DNA of 45,882 bases from an uncultured Flavobacteriales bacterium (GCA_913062955.1 CAJXZP010000003.1:1-45882), one strand, 5' to 3'; counted from the first letter of the stretch, positions 24,197 through 32,869 are shown. Notes: a model not told the origin generated them from the sequence alone. Made by a program: numbers and translations.

Positions 24197-25270
24197 TTAA
24201 AAAGAGGCATCAATAAATTCTTTATTTTCTGCTTGAATTTTTTTCACCTTGGGGTTCATTACCCAAAACCAAAGGGGTGGAAACAAGGCCAAAACAATCA
24301 TTCCTGGATAACCCGTAGGCATTTGAGGGGATTCATTAAAGTGCCGAAGTATTTGGTATTTTCTATTGGCTCGGTAATGATGGTCGGAATGCCGACTTAA
24401 TTCAAATAAAATGCCTCGACCCAATAAATGGTTTGAATTCCAACTATGTATAGGTAATACTTTCTTGAAAGATCCTGCTTCGGTTTTAGACCTTTTCAAT
24501 CCGTAATGTTCAATGTAATTAACCGTCTCCAATAAAAGGATTCCAATCATAGCACTTGCCCAATACAACAGCATGGTTTGCCAATCAAAAACTATGAAAA
24601 TGGACCATAGTAAAGCACTTTGGCCGAGGAAATAAAAGACCATTTCATTCCTCCAATGGAATTTCTGTAAGCCCTTTTTTTCCAACTTATAAAACTCCAA
24701 GCTCCATGCCGAAAAGTACCCTCTAAATATGGAACGAATCCAGAACTGATAAACCCCTTCCCCATATCTAGAAGAAGCTGGGTCAATATCCGTACCTATA
24801 TGTTTATGATGGCCTCTATTGTGTTCAATAAAGAAATGCATGTACTGAGAGGTCAATAACAATGCTTTGGACATCCACTGTTCGTGTTTTTTTGTTCTAT
24901 GTCCGAGTTCATGGGCCACATTGATCCCAAATACTCCGCAGGCTATGCCAAAGGTAAATATCCTACCCATTAATTCGTTTAGGGATAATTCTCCTTGAAT
25001 TGAAAATAAAAATAATACCAGTAAGCCCCATTGGAAGGGAACAATAAGGTATATCATCCAATCGTACCACTTCGAATGCAATCTTTTTTGTTCCTCCGTT
25101 TTCGAAAAGTTCTCTTCACTACTCGGAATTAGAAACTCGAATCCCGGTATGAGCACAAATGCATAAATAGGTAATGCCCAGGTGAACCACCCATCACATG
25201 TTAAACCCACTATACCTAGTCCTATGGATATATAGGCGAGTAGGTAGCCAACGTCTTTTTTTAATTGCAT
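24197..25270 (-). CDS. alkB: Alkane 1-monooxygenase (AlkB-type di-iron membrane hydroxylase)
   Basis: 357 residues with about six membrane helices. All His motifs for the di-iron site are present: H120-ELG-H124, H150-NRG-H154-H155 and H294-SD-H297-H298, plus the AlkB signature NYIEHYGL at 251-258. The family adds oxygen to terminal carbons of medium-chain alkanes, needing rubredoxin and its reductase. Neither is encoded nearby, so electron donors must be elsewhere or the substrate may be a lipid rather than an alkane. The gene is single, with its own terminator. The length and motifs are normal for the family. Confidence 0.93.
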   Translation of the reverse strand: MQLKKDVGYLLAYISIGLGIVGLTCDGWFTWALPIYAFVLIPGFEFLIPSSEENFSKTEEQKRLHSKWYDWMIYLIVPFQWGLLVLFLFSIQGELSLNELMGRIFTFGIACGVFGINVAHELGHRTKKHEQWMSKALLLTSQYMHFFIEHNRGHHKHIGTDIDPASSRYGEGVYQFWIRSIFRGYFSAWSLEFYKLEKKGLQKFHWRNEMVFYFLGQSALLWSIFIVFDWQTMLLYWASAMIGILLLETVNYIEHYGLKRSKTEAGSFKKVLPIHSWNSNHLLGRGILFELSRHSDHHYRANRKYQILRHFNESPQMPTGYPGMIVLALFPPLWFWVMNPKVKKIQAENKEFIDASF

Positions 25271-25617
25271 GCTTAATTAATGAGTATCAAAAATAAACAA
25301 GTTTTAACTTTTAGTTTCCCTCCGTACCTTACCTGTTCAAAAACTGGGCAGGCTAATTCTAATCAGAATAATTTAAAAAAAAACGATACACCACAAAGGC
25401 TATAATATTTAACCCGTCTGCCTAACAATGGAATTCCATTTTAGCGAAACGTGGACCAAAACTGTAACCGCATCATTTTGGTTATAAAATTTTCTTAAAA
25501 ACACGGATTTTGTTAGTTGTTTTTAATAATCAACCCCAATAGGAATGGTCTCTGTCACATGGGTGCCACATAAATAACGTTAAGAAGTCTACATTCATGT
25601 AGCTATTTTTTTTACCC
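25271..25617. other. Intergenic region before two small genes
   Basis: 347 bases with no recognised gene. It contains the perfect palindrome AATGGAATTCCATT (25427-25440) and, at its right end, TTTACCCTTGCA, which resembles a degenerate -7 box (TACCCTTG) overlapping the proposed TTG start of the next frame. Confidence 0.5.
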
Positions 25618-25842
25618 TTGCATACATATTCACCACAAAAAGAAAAATTGAAATCATTTTTTACTAAGGCTGCGACCTTATTAATTGTTCCATTAATACT
25701 GATTACGGAAGCTTTGGAAGAACCAAGTAATTGGTCTTCTTTTTGGGTGGTTTTAATTTATACTTCCTATTTCTTGTGGCTTTCAGCTAATGAAATTTTT
25801 TCCTGGTCGGATAAGATAAAAAGGGCCTTAATTAATAATTAG
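25618..25842 (+). CDS. Small putative membrane protein (uncertain)
   Basis: 74 residues from a TTG start. Two hydrophobic stretches (about 19-30 and 39-55) and a basic C-terminus would make a small two-helix inner-membrane protein. The start is doubtful because the TTG falls in a possible promoter box and no in-frame ATG follows. No homology is recognised. It is 14 bases upstream of the next small frame. Codon use looks ordinary. It may be spurious. Confidence 0.35.
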   Translation: MHTYSPQKEKLKSFFTKAATLLIVPLILITEALEEPSNWSSFWVVLIYTSYFLWLSANEIFSWSDKIKRALINN

Positions 25843-25856
25843 ATTAATATAAATGT

Positions 25857-26138
25857 TTGCCAAAACCTAGTGTCTATAACTCTCTAAAAGAGGTGATGTC
25901 GTATAGTTATCGTCAAGGCAACGAGTATGTGTTTCGTAATATTCCCATCGGCATGAAAATTAAAGTGATTGGTTTGTATAAAAACGAAAAACAAAAACAG
26001 TATTATTTAGCCGCTAAAATGGGAGTGATTCATACGGGTAAAATGTGCCAATTACCCCTGAAGAAAGGTTCTAAACAAGACGTTAAAAATAGGATAGCGA
26101 GTTTATTATTGAGGGGGAGGGCGATTCCAGTGTTTTAG
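25857..26138 (+). CDS. Small hypothetical protein
   Basis: 93 residues from TTG at 25857, or 80 residues from the in-frame ATG at 25896. It is basic and predicted cytoplasmic with a strand-rich core (EYVFRNIPIGMKIKVIGLYK, QYYLAAKMGVIHTGKM) and no cysteine cluster or membrane segment. I do not recognise the family. Being close behind the small putative membrane protein suggests co-transcription. Confidence 0.55.
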   Translation: MPKPSVYNSLKEVMSYSYRQGNEYVFRNIPIGMKIKVIGLYKNEKQKQYYLAAKMGVIHTGKMCQLPLKKGSKQDVKNRIASLLLRGRAIPVF

Positions 26139-26240
26139 TTGTTTAGCGGGTTACTACTTGAGGTAGAAACGGAATGAGCTTTAATTTATTGACCGGAATT
26201 TGGGGATGGGACAAACTCAGGTTTTTGTGGATACAGCGTG

Positions 26241-26248
26241 TATTTTTG
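26241..26248 (+). promoter_or_regulatory. Putative -7 box TATTTTTG
   Basis: An exact fit to TAnnTTTG, 20 bases before the ATG at 26269, giving a leader of about 14 bases. A TTTTTG run lies upstream at 26222-26227 but at a shorter spacing than usual for the -33 element. Confidence 0.45.
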
Positions 26249-26268
26249 TCCAATACAAGTAAAACACT

Positions 26269-26844
26269 ATGGGTAAGATCCTAAAGAAGACATTCATTAT
26301 ATTGATTTCCTTTTTTCTAATGCATCAAATATCAATTATCATTGATGGCTTGCATGATGATTCCAACCCAAGTGCAACGGTTGCTATTGTACTAGGCTCT
26401 AAAGTGAATACGGACGGTACATTGTCCAAACGTCTCAAAGCACGATGCGATAGAGGACTCAAATTATATACGGATTCCTTGGTTAAAGAAATATACGTTA
26501 GCGGAGGTTTGGGTAAAGAAGGGTATTATGAAGGAACGGTAATGGCTACCTATTTAATCTCCCAGGGGATTCCCGAAAAATATATTAAAATAGATAATCA
26601 GGGAGTTAACACCCGAGCTTCTGCTTTAAATTTCAGGACTGATTATCCAAATGAATCTTCCGTAATAGTGGTGAGTCAGTTTTTTCATATTAGTAGATGT
26701 AAATTGGCATTTAAACAGGTAGGTATCGGAAATGTTTTTGGTGTTTCATGTGATCACTTTACAATACGAGACCCCTATTCTTTATTGCGTGAATTTTTTG
26801 GGTATTACAAATATTTACTTTTTTATGAATTCGATTCCTGGTAA
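26269..26844 (+). CDS. SanA/YdcF (DUF218) family membrane-anchored protein
   Basis: 191 residues. One N-terminal membrane helix (about 6-27) is followed by the DUF218 fold: VAIVLGSKVNTDGTLSKRLK, RCDRGLKLY, EIYVSGGLG, YEGTVMATYLISQGIP, VNTRASALN and VIVVSQFFHISRCKLAF. These proteins face the periplasm and are linked to envelope barrier function in enterobacteria (SanA, ElyC); the biochemical activity is not settled. It is a single gene. The size is typical. Confidence 0.85.
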   Translation: MGKILKKTFIILISFFLMHQISIIIDGLHDDSNPSATVAIVLGSKVNTDGTLSKRLKARCDRGLKLYTDSLVKEIYVSGGLGKEGYYEGTVMATYLISQGIPEKYIKIDNQGVNTRASALNFRTDYPNESSVIVVSQFFHISRCKLAFKQVGIGNVFGVSCDHFTIRDPYSLLREFFGYYKYLLFYEFDSW

Positions 26845-27020
26845 AACATATTTTTTTGCGGTAAATGGCCCATTTTAGGATTTCAAGCTTTTTTTGCATG
26901 CTATTTCGAAAACTTCTTTAAATCTTTTTTATTTTTCGCTTTTTCACAAAAGAGGGGATAAGCTAACCCGATCAAAAGGGAGCGAGTTAAAGGACCAATT
27001 TCGAACATTAAGCACAGCGT

Positions 27021-28004
27021 ATGTATACTAAAAAGAACTATAGTTTTTGGATGACTTTTAATTGGACGAAAGAACCATTTCTATATGGTCTTCTTTACTC
27101 TGGGGTTATTATTGGACTGTTCAATTTTTTTAATTTGGATTTAACGATTCCGTGGCAACCCATTGGTGTGATTGGTATTTCTGTGGCTTTTTATCTCGGC
27201 TTTAAAAACAATAGTGCCTATGATAGAACTTGGGAAGCTCGAAAAATATATGGGGGTATTGTAAACGATAGTCGGTCTTTTGGTGCGGCAGTTGTTTCTT
27301 TCCCGAAAGGAGATAATGTCGATGCGATTAAAAAAGAATTAATCTACCGGCAAATTGCTTGGCTCACTACCCTCAGACACCAATTAAGACTAGGTAGATC
27401 TTGGGAACATTCGGAAGAACGACTCAACGGGTTATATACACCGACTATTTGTGAAGACTATACGAGGAAACTAGACAACGAATTAACAAAGTACTTGTCC
27501 GATCAAGAATTGGCGCAATTGGAGAATAAATCTAATAGAGCCTCCCAAATATTAAAAAGTCAATCCGTGCGCTTACAAGAGTTAAGAGATCAAGGGTATT
27601 TTGATGATTTTAGACATATGGAGTTTCACAAATTATTGGTCCACTTATTTGCGGGACAAGGCAAAGCGGAACGTATAAAAAACTTTCCCTTCCCTAGACA
27701 GTACGCTTCTACCGCCTTGTGGTTAACGTTTGTGTTTTGTGCGTTTGTTCCTTTTGGACTTTTAGAATTGTTTAAAGGCAGTATTTGGACCGAGACGGTT
27801 TGCATGATTATTTCAGCAACGATTATTTGGATCTTTTTTTTAATGGAAAAAATTGGAGATTACTCAGAAAATCCTTTCGAAGGTACCTATAACGATGTTC
27901 CCATTACATCTATCTCTAGGGGTATTGAAATTGATTTAAGAGAAATGATTAATGATGAAAATATACCCGCTCCAATTGAGTCCGAAAATGGATTCTTAAT
28001 GTAA
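27021..28004 (+). CDS. Bestrophin-family ion channel
   Basis: 327 residues with about four membrane segments (about 20-40, 48-62, 228-246 and 255-273). The conserved bestrophin elements are visible: F-K-N-N-SAYDRTWEAR (61-74) after the first helices, and MEKIGDYSENPFEGTYNDVPIT near residues 274-295. Bacterial members form pentameric channels, cation-selective in the studied KpBest. Physiological role is unknown. The gene is single and ends in a hairpin. Confidence 0.9.
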   Translation: MYTKKNYSFWMTFNWTKEPFLYGLLYSGVIIGLFNFFNLDLTIPWQPIGVIGISVAFYLGFKNNSAYDRTWEARKIYGGIVNDSRSFGAAVVSFPKGDNVDAIKKELIYRQIAWLTTLRHQLRLGRSWEHSEERLNGLYTPTICEDYTRKLDNELTKYLSDQELAQLENKSNRASQILKSQSVRLQELRDQGYFDDFRHMEFHKLLVHLFAGQGKAERIKNFPFPRQYASTALWLTFVFCAFVPFGLLELFKGSIWTETVCMIISATIIWIFFLMEKIGDYSENPFEGTYNDVPITSISRGIEIDLREMINDENIPAPIESENGFLM

Positions 28005-28022
28005 AATACGAAGCATCTCGGA

Positions 28023-28058
28023 ATCCTCTAAAATTAGAGGATAGCGGATTTTGCTTTT
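28023..28058 (+). terminator. Probable terminator of the bestrophin gene
   Basis: ATCCTCTAA (28023-28031) and TTAGAGGAT (28034-28042) are exact reverse complements with a tiny AA centre, 19 bases after the stop codon. The following bases are T-rich (ATTTTGCTTTT) rather than a clean T run. Confidence 0.55.
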
Positions 28059-28167
28059 CGAGCGGAGTAACTAAGAAAACCGGGATGGAAATTGAGTGGG
28101 TAAATTAATACTTGGAATTTGGGTATCCGCTCGTACTCAGGTGGTATCCATAATTCTTGCCCTGTAT

Positions 28168-28584
28168 TTATTGCTTCATAAATTGATTTAAAGTACCCTC
28201 TCTATCTGCTTCAAGGTTTTTAGCAAATTGCTTTGCGGGTTCCGCTATATGCTCATTCAAGTACCTATTACTCCATTTTACATACTCTGCAATTACCGGG
28301 AATAGGTCCATTCCCTTTGGAGTAAGGGAATACAAAAAGACTTTTTTATTGGTGGGGTGATTCAATTTGTTCAAGAGTTTCAAAGCCTCCAGTTTGCATA
28401 AACGATCGGATAAGCGTGCGCTAGAAATTTTTTCAGCGGCTCCGGAGAAATCTTTAAAGGTACGTTCTCCAAAATATACTAAGTCACGGATTATTAACAA
28501 GGACCATTTGTCACCAAATAAATCCAAAGCGGAACTGATCGGACAATCGGATCGAAAATTATTTTTTATGTTTTTCACTTTCAT
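28168..28584 (-). CDS. HxlR-family transcriptional regulator
   Basis: 138 residues with the HxlR winged-helix pattern: Cys14-Pro, ALDLFGDKWSLLIIRDLVYF, RTFKDFSGAAEKISSARLSDRLCKLE and the wing region VFLYSLTPKGMDLFPV. HxlR proteins are small dimeric regulators, often of a divergent neighbour and often responsive to electrophiles through the N-terminal Cys, which is present here. The two SRPBCC genes to the right are divergent and the intergenic gap is only 67 bases, with repeated palindromes, so they are the likely targets. Confidence 0.9.
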   Translation of the reverse strand: MKVKNIKNNFRSDCPISSALDLFGDKWSLLIIRDLVYFGERTFKDFSGAAEKISSARLSDRLCKLEALKLLNKLNHPTNKKVFLYSLTPKGMDLFPVIAEYVKWSNRYLNEHIAEPAKQFAKNLEADREGTLNQFMKQ

Positions 28585-28589
28585 AACGG

Positions 28590-28629
28590 AAGTAATATTA
28601 TATTTGCTTTCAAATCGAAAGTAATATTA
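28590..28629. promoter_or_regulatory. Putative HxlR operator: two AAGTAATATTA sites
   Basis: AAGTAATATTA occurs at 28590-28600 and 28619-28629, 29 bases (almost three helical turns) apart, and each contains the palindrome TAATATTA. Between them CTTTC/GAAAG form another inverted pair (28607-28611/28617-28621). The sites flank or overlap the promoter boxes of both divergent genes. Confidence 0.65.
28599..28606 (+). promoter_or_regulatory. Putative -7 box TATATTTG of the SRPBCC genes
   Basis: An exact TAnnTTTG match giving a start near 28613 and a leader of about 40 bases. It overlaps the first TAATATTA site by two bases, so a regulator bound there would block it. Confidence 0.55.
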
Positions 28630-28651
28630 GTTACGCATAAAAACAAGAAAA

Positions 28652-29143
28652 ATGAATACATCGGAATTTAAAGAAGTTGTTAACGCCTCTAAAGAAAGAA
28701 CGTGGGAAGTATTATTTAATCAATTTGGAGATATTCATGTACATAATCCCACGATGGTTTCTTCAAATTACTTGAACAATGCCTCCATCGGGGAGTTAAA
28801 TTGTGTGAGGCACTGTATGTTTAATGAAAAATTATTTTTAGATGAAAAAATATCCGAAGTAAATAAAATGGAGCGCTTTACCGTGGAGGTGATTAACCAT
28901 AACCTCCCCTTTGTGAAGGAGATGGCCGCTACCTATGAGCTGGTCGCTATTGGAAAAGATATGACCGAGGTAAGAATGACCTCCTCTACCTCATTTTCTA
29001 TTGGGTTTATGAAATATTTGATGAGAGGTCAAATGGGTAAATCATTAGTTAAACACCTTTTTGGTTTAAAGTATTACCTGGAAACGGGGAAGACCGTAAA
29101 CGCAAAGAACTATTCAGAGGTTTATAAAAATTACAATAGGTAA
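28652..29143 (+). CDS. SRPBCC-family protein 1
   Basis: 163 residues with the START/SRPBCC layout: an initial strand EFKEVVNASKERTWEVLFNQFGDIHVHNP, a central sheet (ELNCVRHCMF) and a long C-terminal helix. These proteins form a hydrophobic pocket for lipids or polyketide-like ligands. There is no signal peptide, so it is cytoplasmic. It is divergent from the HxlR gene and about 100 bases upstream of a second SRPBCC gene; the two may act on one hydrophobic ligand (inference). Confidence 0.8.
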   Translation: MNTSEFKEVVNASKERTWEVLFNQFGDIHVHNPTMVSSNYLNNASIGELNCVRHCMFNEKLFLDEKISEVNKMERFTVEVINHNLPFVKEMAATYELVAIGKDMTEVRMTSSTSFSIGFMKYLMRGQMGKSLVKHLFGLKYYLETGKTVNAKNYSEVYKNYNR

Positions 29144-29241
29144 AAATGAGCAATGGAGTTTTCATCCATGCTTAGCCTGGTAATTCATTTTGAATTGCCA
29201 GATGGAATACAAAACCAATTAACCATTAAAAAAAGGGAATC

Positions 29242-29718
29242 ATGATTGAAATAAAAGAGAAAAGAGTAATTAGTAAACCCATTGATGAGGTGTGGAAGGT
29301 AATAAATAATAGTTTTTTAGAGGGACACTTATGGGCTAGAGGAGTGGTTAGTTGCAGAAAGGGCAATGCATCCGAAGGAAATGCAGACCGAGTAAGTTAT
29401 ACGGAGTCGGGCAAGTTAATGGATAAAATCACTAAATTGGACCATGAGAATTACAGGTTGCAATTTGTTGTTTTGGGATTACCATTTTTTGTGAAATCTG
29501 TATTGGCCACCTGGGAATTAAGGGAGGTTTCTAGCTCCCAAACAGAAATTACTATTGGACCTAAAATTGAAGTGATGCCTGTCATTGGAACGGTCCTTCA
29601 AATTCCAATGAAAATGCAATTAAAAAAAATATATCCAAGGATATTAGAGGATTTTGCTATTTATGTAGAAACGGGTAAAGCATCACCGGCCAAACAAAAA
29701 GAATTGGATAAATCATAA
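29242..29718 (+). CDS. SRPBCC-family protein 2
   Basis: 158 residues. Polyketide-cyclase/START-like pattern: opening KRVISKPIDEVWKVINN, then a loop with Trp, KGNASEGNADRVSYTESG, strands with KLDHENYRLQFVVLG, TWELREV, and a long C-terminal helix (KMQLKKIYPRILEDFAIYVE). No signal peptide. Sequence similarity to the preceding gene's product is limited to the fold and a shared 'VETGK' / 'LETGK' close to the end. An AAAGGGAATC ribosome-binding-like stretch precedes the ATG. Confidence 0.8.
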   Translation: MIEIKEKRVISKPIDEVWKVINNSFLEGHLWARGVVSCRKGNASEGNADRVSYTESGKLMDKITKLDHENYRLQFVVLGLPFFVKSVLATWELREVSSSQTEITIGPKIEVMPVIGTVLQIPMKMQLKKIYPRILEDFAIYVETGKASPAKQKELDKS

Positions 29719-29731
29719 TAAAAACAAAGTA

Positions 29732-29790
29732 TTCCCCTAGCGCTTAGTGTCTTGGGAATAACGGATGGGCCCACTACGGCTTACCCATTA
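29732..29790 (+). terminator. Two consecutive hairpins after the SRPBCC genes
   Basis: ATTCCC/GGGAAT and then ATGGG/CCCAT pair in succession in the gap between the SRPBCC genes and the two-component genes. Neither has a T tract, so they could be terminator-like or leader structures. Confidence 0.3.
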
Positions 29791-29943
29791 ATAGACCTAG
29801 GCAAGCGATAACCTTATTGTTAAGGAAAGGGTAAAGTGGTTGCATCCATTTCATAGATAAATACCCACCATTCGCAGATTACTATTGCTAGGTATTCATA
29901 AATAATGTAACCTTTGGTTCACATTTATGAGCTACCATTTTTT

Positions 29944-30993
29944 ATGAAAAAAACCATTATTGTTTTACTCCATATCGGCTTTTGGTTATCCTTTGCTTTG
30001 GTTATTCTGACCATGTTATCCATTAAGTTAGAGAACAATGCTGATTGGGAACCCGCACAATACCACCATTTTTTGCAGGTGGTGGGCTCCATGGTGGTAT
30101 TACCGGCCGTAATTTCGTTTTACTCCTTCTATTTGTTTCTATTTCCAAAGTTTCTAAAACAGAAAAAAGTGGTGCCCTCCATCCTATATGGAGCTTTAAT
30201 TGTGCTGCTCTCCGTGGCTATAGCTTTCGTATTTATTCCGCAATCATTTATAGGTACCTGTGGGACTGAAAATGGATCGCAAACGCTTTTTGCCCTCTTG
30301 GTGTTTATGTGTTTTGTGACTTTAATATGTGGTATCATAGCCATGGTTATTCTGGGCTTCATTACGTGGTTTGAAGAAATTCAAGTAAAAGAAACCCTTC
30401 GAAATCAGAATAAAGAAACGGAAATGGCTTTACTCAAGTCGCAGTTAGATCCGCACTTTTTGTTCAATACGATTAACAATATTGATGTGTTAATCTTAAA
30501 AGATGCACAACAAGCATCTTCGTATTTAAACAAGCTATCTGAAATTATTCGATTTGTACTCTACGAAACGAAATCTGAAAATATTGCGCTACGTAAAGAA
30601 ATCGAATACATTGAAAAATACATTGAACTGCAACGCATCCGAACCTCAAATCAAAGTTATGTGAACTTTGAAGTCATTGGAAGTACTGATGATTTAACGA
30701 TTGCTCCTGTACTTTTTATTCCATTTATTGAAAATGCGTTTAAGTATACCACCAATAAAAAATTGAAAAACGCCATCACTATTGTAATCCATATATCCAA
30801 TGGACGGATGACCTTCACCTGTGAAAATAGATTTGATCCGACTAGAAAATCGCCTCAAGGAAGTAAGGGATTAGGGCTATCGTTAATCAAAAAACGACTG
30901 CACTTACTTTATCCGGATTCACATACCCTAAAGGTGGATACCAAGAATGATTTGTTTCGTATACATTTGACTATTGCAGATGATAAATTATAG
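29944..30993 (+). CDS. LytS-type sensor histidine kinase
   Basis: 349 residues from the ATG at 29944; a TTG-led extension at 29914 is less likely. Four membrane helices (about 5-25, 48-68, 78-98, 115-140) with no soluble sensor, then a coiled coil and a His_kinase domain with QSQ-free box LLKSQLDPHFLFNTINNID, phosphoacceptor His171. The HATPase part has the PFIENAFKY N box and a GSKGLGLSLIKKRL G box. These 4-helix kinases of Bacteroidota often sense envelope states. It overlaps its response regulator by 14 bases. Confidence 0.92.
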   Translation: MKKTIIVLLHIGFWLSFALVILTMLSIKLENNADWEPAQYHHFLQVVGSMVVLPAVISFYSFYLFLFPKFLKQKKVVPSILYGALIVLLSVAIAFVFIPQSFIGTCGTENGSQTLFALLVFMCFVTLICGIIAMVILGFITWFEEIQVKETLRNQNKETEMALLKSQLDPHFLFNTINNIDVLILKDAQQASSYLNKLSEIIRFVLYETKSENIALRKEIEYIEKYIELQRIRTSNQSYVNFEVIGSTDDLTIAPVLFIPFIENAFKYTTNKKLKNAITIVIHISNGRMTFTCENRFDPTRKSPQGSKGLGLSLIKKRLHLLYPDSHTLKVDTKNDLFRIHLTIADDKL

Positions 30994-31672
30994 TTGCATT
31001 ATTATTGAGGACGAACCGCTGGCATTGGAGCGAACCCAAAGTTTTGTGGAAAAGATTCCATACCTGCATTTAGTAGCCACCTTCGATAACGCATTGAGTG
31101 GGCTTGCATACTTGAATACCCATAAAGTAGATATTCTATTTTTAGATATCCATATGGATGAATTGTCAGGAATTGAATTGCTGGAAAATTCCAAACTCAG
31201 TAGTCAGGTAATTATAACCACCGCTTATTCAGAATATGCATTAAAGGGGTACGAATTGGATGTGGCAGACTATCTTTTAAAGCCTTTTACTTTTGAAAGA
31301 TTGGTGAAAGCAGTCGGAAAAGCACAAGAAAACATAGGACGAAGAAGTGTGCTTGAACCAGGATACATTTTTATAAAAACAGAAAATAGACTTGAAAAAA
31401 TTAATTTAGAGGACATTATTTTTATTGAAGGAATGCGAGATTACCTACGAATCCATACATCAGATAAAAAGGTAATGACTCTGCAAAATTTTAAAGAACT
31501 CGAACAATTGATCCCAAATCATCTGGTGTGTAGGGTACATAAGTCCTATATGGTTGCCATACGTAAAATTGAGTCTATTGAGCGGAGAAGAATAAAAATT
31601 GCCAATCAACTGATTCCCATTTCGGATACCTATAAAACCCAGTTTTACCAATTAATCAATAAGGAACCTTAG
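30980..31672 (+). CDS. LytTR-family response regulator
   Basis: 230 residues from the ATG at 30980. Receiver domain with the acidic pair Glu10-Asp11, phosphoacceptor Asp56 (ILFLDIHMD) and the conserved Lys of DYLLKPF. The C-terminal LytTR DNA-binding domain spans about 128-228 (YIFIKTENRLEKINLEDIIFIEG, DYLRIHT, CRVHKSYMVAI, PISDTYK). It is translationally coupled to the LytS-type kinase. Targets are unknown; the downstream beta-barrel gene is the nearest candidate. Confidence 0.93.
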   Translation: MINYSCIIIEDEPLALERTQSFVEKIPYLHLVATFDNALSGLAYLNTHKVDILFLDIHMDELSGIELLENSKLSSQVIITTAYSEYALKGYELDVADYLLKPFTFERLVKAVGKAQENIGRRSVLEPGYIFIKTENRLEKINLEDIIFIEGMRDYLRIHTSDKKVMTLQNFKELEQLIPNHLVCRVHKSYMVAIRKIESIERRRIKIANQLIPISDTYKTQFYQLINKEP

Positions 31673-31781
31673 TACTTGCAGATGCTTCGTATTATTTGGC
31701 AGAGGGTTTTAATTACTTGATCTATCGCTTTTTTTTTATGCTACCCTAAGATCCAAATTTGTACATCTAAACACAAAAAGG

Positions 31782-32441
31782 ATGAAACAATTCAAAGGAA
31801 TATTACTAGTGCTATTAAGTATGAACGGTGCCATTTTATGGGGGCAAACGACAGGTATAGATGCCAACACCCCAATTTATGTTGGGGCAAATGAAACCAA
31901 ATCGCAAGAAGTGAATAAACGATTTTTTGTGGGTAGTTCATTTTTTATGCTGGGCAATTTAATGGAAGATTCACCCAAGTATTACCGAATAGATTTTGGG
32001 TATAGAATTACTTCAAAAGATGCCATTATTATTCAACCCCTCACATGGGCATACCACGCACCTCTGGGTATTCCTTTCGGTGATTCGTGGGAACTGGAGC
32101 AGGAGGATTATCCCGGTTCGATTCAATCTTTTGGAATTGGGGTAGGGTACAATCGGACCCTTTGGAAAGGCCTATTTACTGGGGTATATGTCACCCCTTT
32201 TAAAATCAACTATTTGGATTTAAATGAAAACGTCATTCAAAGTGGATTTCAGCTGTTTTTACAATTCCAATTGGATTATCATGTAGAATTTTTTAATAAT
32301 AGATTTTACATAGAGCCGGGAATCACCTGTAATTATTGGCCCATAACCACTAATATGCCCCAATCGTTTACAGAGGTAGAAGATAAGTGGCCAAATTATT
32401 TCTTGTTCGAGCCGGTTCTGAACTTTGGGTTTAATTTTTAA
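31782..32441 (+). CDS. Putative outer membrane beta-barrel protein
   Basis: 219 residues, with a signal peptide (cleavage near LWGQT). Alternating strands typical of a small barrel: RFFVGSSFFMLG, YYRIDFGYRITSKDAIIIQP, IQSFGIGVGYNRTLWKGLFTGVY, FQLFLQFQLDYHVEFFNNRFYIEPG, with a final strand LNFGFNF ending in Phe, the usual outer-membrane insertion signal. The family is not recognised. It follows the LytTR regulator by about 110 bases, and GATG is preceded by an AAAAAGG ribosome-binding-like stretch. Confidence 0.6.
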   Translation: MKQFKGILLVLLSMNGAILWGQTTGIDANTPIYVGANETKSQEVNKRFFVGSSFFMLGNLMEDSPKYYRIDFGYRITSKDAIIIQPLTWAYHAPLGIPFGDSWELEQEDYPGSIQSFGIGVGYNRTLWKGLFTGVYVTPFKINYLDLNENVIQSGFQLFLQFQLDYHVEFFNNRFYIEPGITCNYWPITTNMPQSFTEVEDKWPNYFLFEPVLNFGFNF

Positions 32442-32869
32442 TAAAACGTTCAACCAGGGGAGTGCCTATCTAGTTTGATTCCGTGTTTCGACCAGCCTCT
32501 TATCACCTAGTTAAATTATAGTTGAAAAATGTTATTCTAGCTTTAAAAGTGAAGAAGCCTCCTAACGTATTCCGAATCCACCCGCAATCATCTATCATCC
32601 ATTATTCATTGTCCTTCATCCATTATCCTTCATCCATTATCCATCTTCCATTGTCTATCATTTTAGTTTTTCTAGCTAATTAATAGTCGAGGAGCCTAAA
32701 AACAAAAAATCATAAGCGTTTAAAGTCTTAAGCGTATTTTTGTTTTTAATCGGCAACGAATAAAAAATGGGAGATGGTTCGTGTCTACCCAGAAATTAAA
32801 ATTTCAAGGCCACACCACTAATTGTAAGGTGTTGTGCGAATTAAAAACAAGTTAAATCAGTAGATTAAT
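32442..32869. other. Intergenic region with a heptad array
   Basis: 428 bases without a gene. It contains an RYCNNNN array at 32590-32659, the TATTTTTG box at 32735-32742 (an exact TAnnTTTG, but about 130 bases before the next start codon), and CATTTTAGTTTTTCTAGC, which echoes part of repeat R2. Confidence 0.6.
32590..32659 (+). repeat. Degenerate heptanucleotide array (10 units)
   Basis: Units in strict phase: ATCTATC, ATCCATT, ATTCATT, GTCCTTC, ATCCATT, ATCCTTC, ATCCATT, ATCCATC, TTCCATT, GTCTATC. They are less diverse than in the arrays at 1395 and 23936 but have the same consensus. No R2 or R4 repeat adjoins this one. Confidence 0.8.

Noticed and set aside
25427-25440. Palindrome AATGGAATTCCATT as an operator
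   Set aside because: It is perfect but isolated, contains a common 6-base palindrome and has no nearby promoter box, so chance is a good explanation.
28005-31693. Inverted copies of AGATGCTTCGTATT at 28005-28018 and 31680-31693 as a mobile-element boundary
   Set aside because: The match is only 14 bases, and the interval contains several unrelated, ordinary transcription units and no recombinase.
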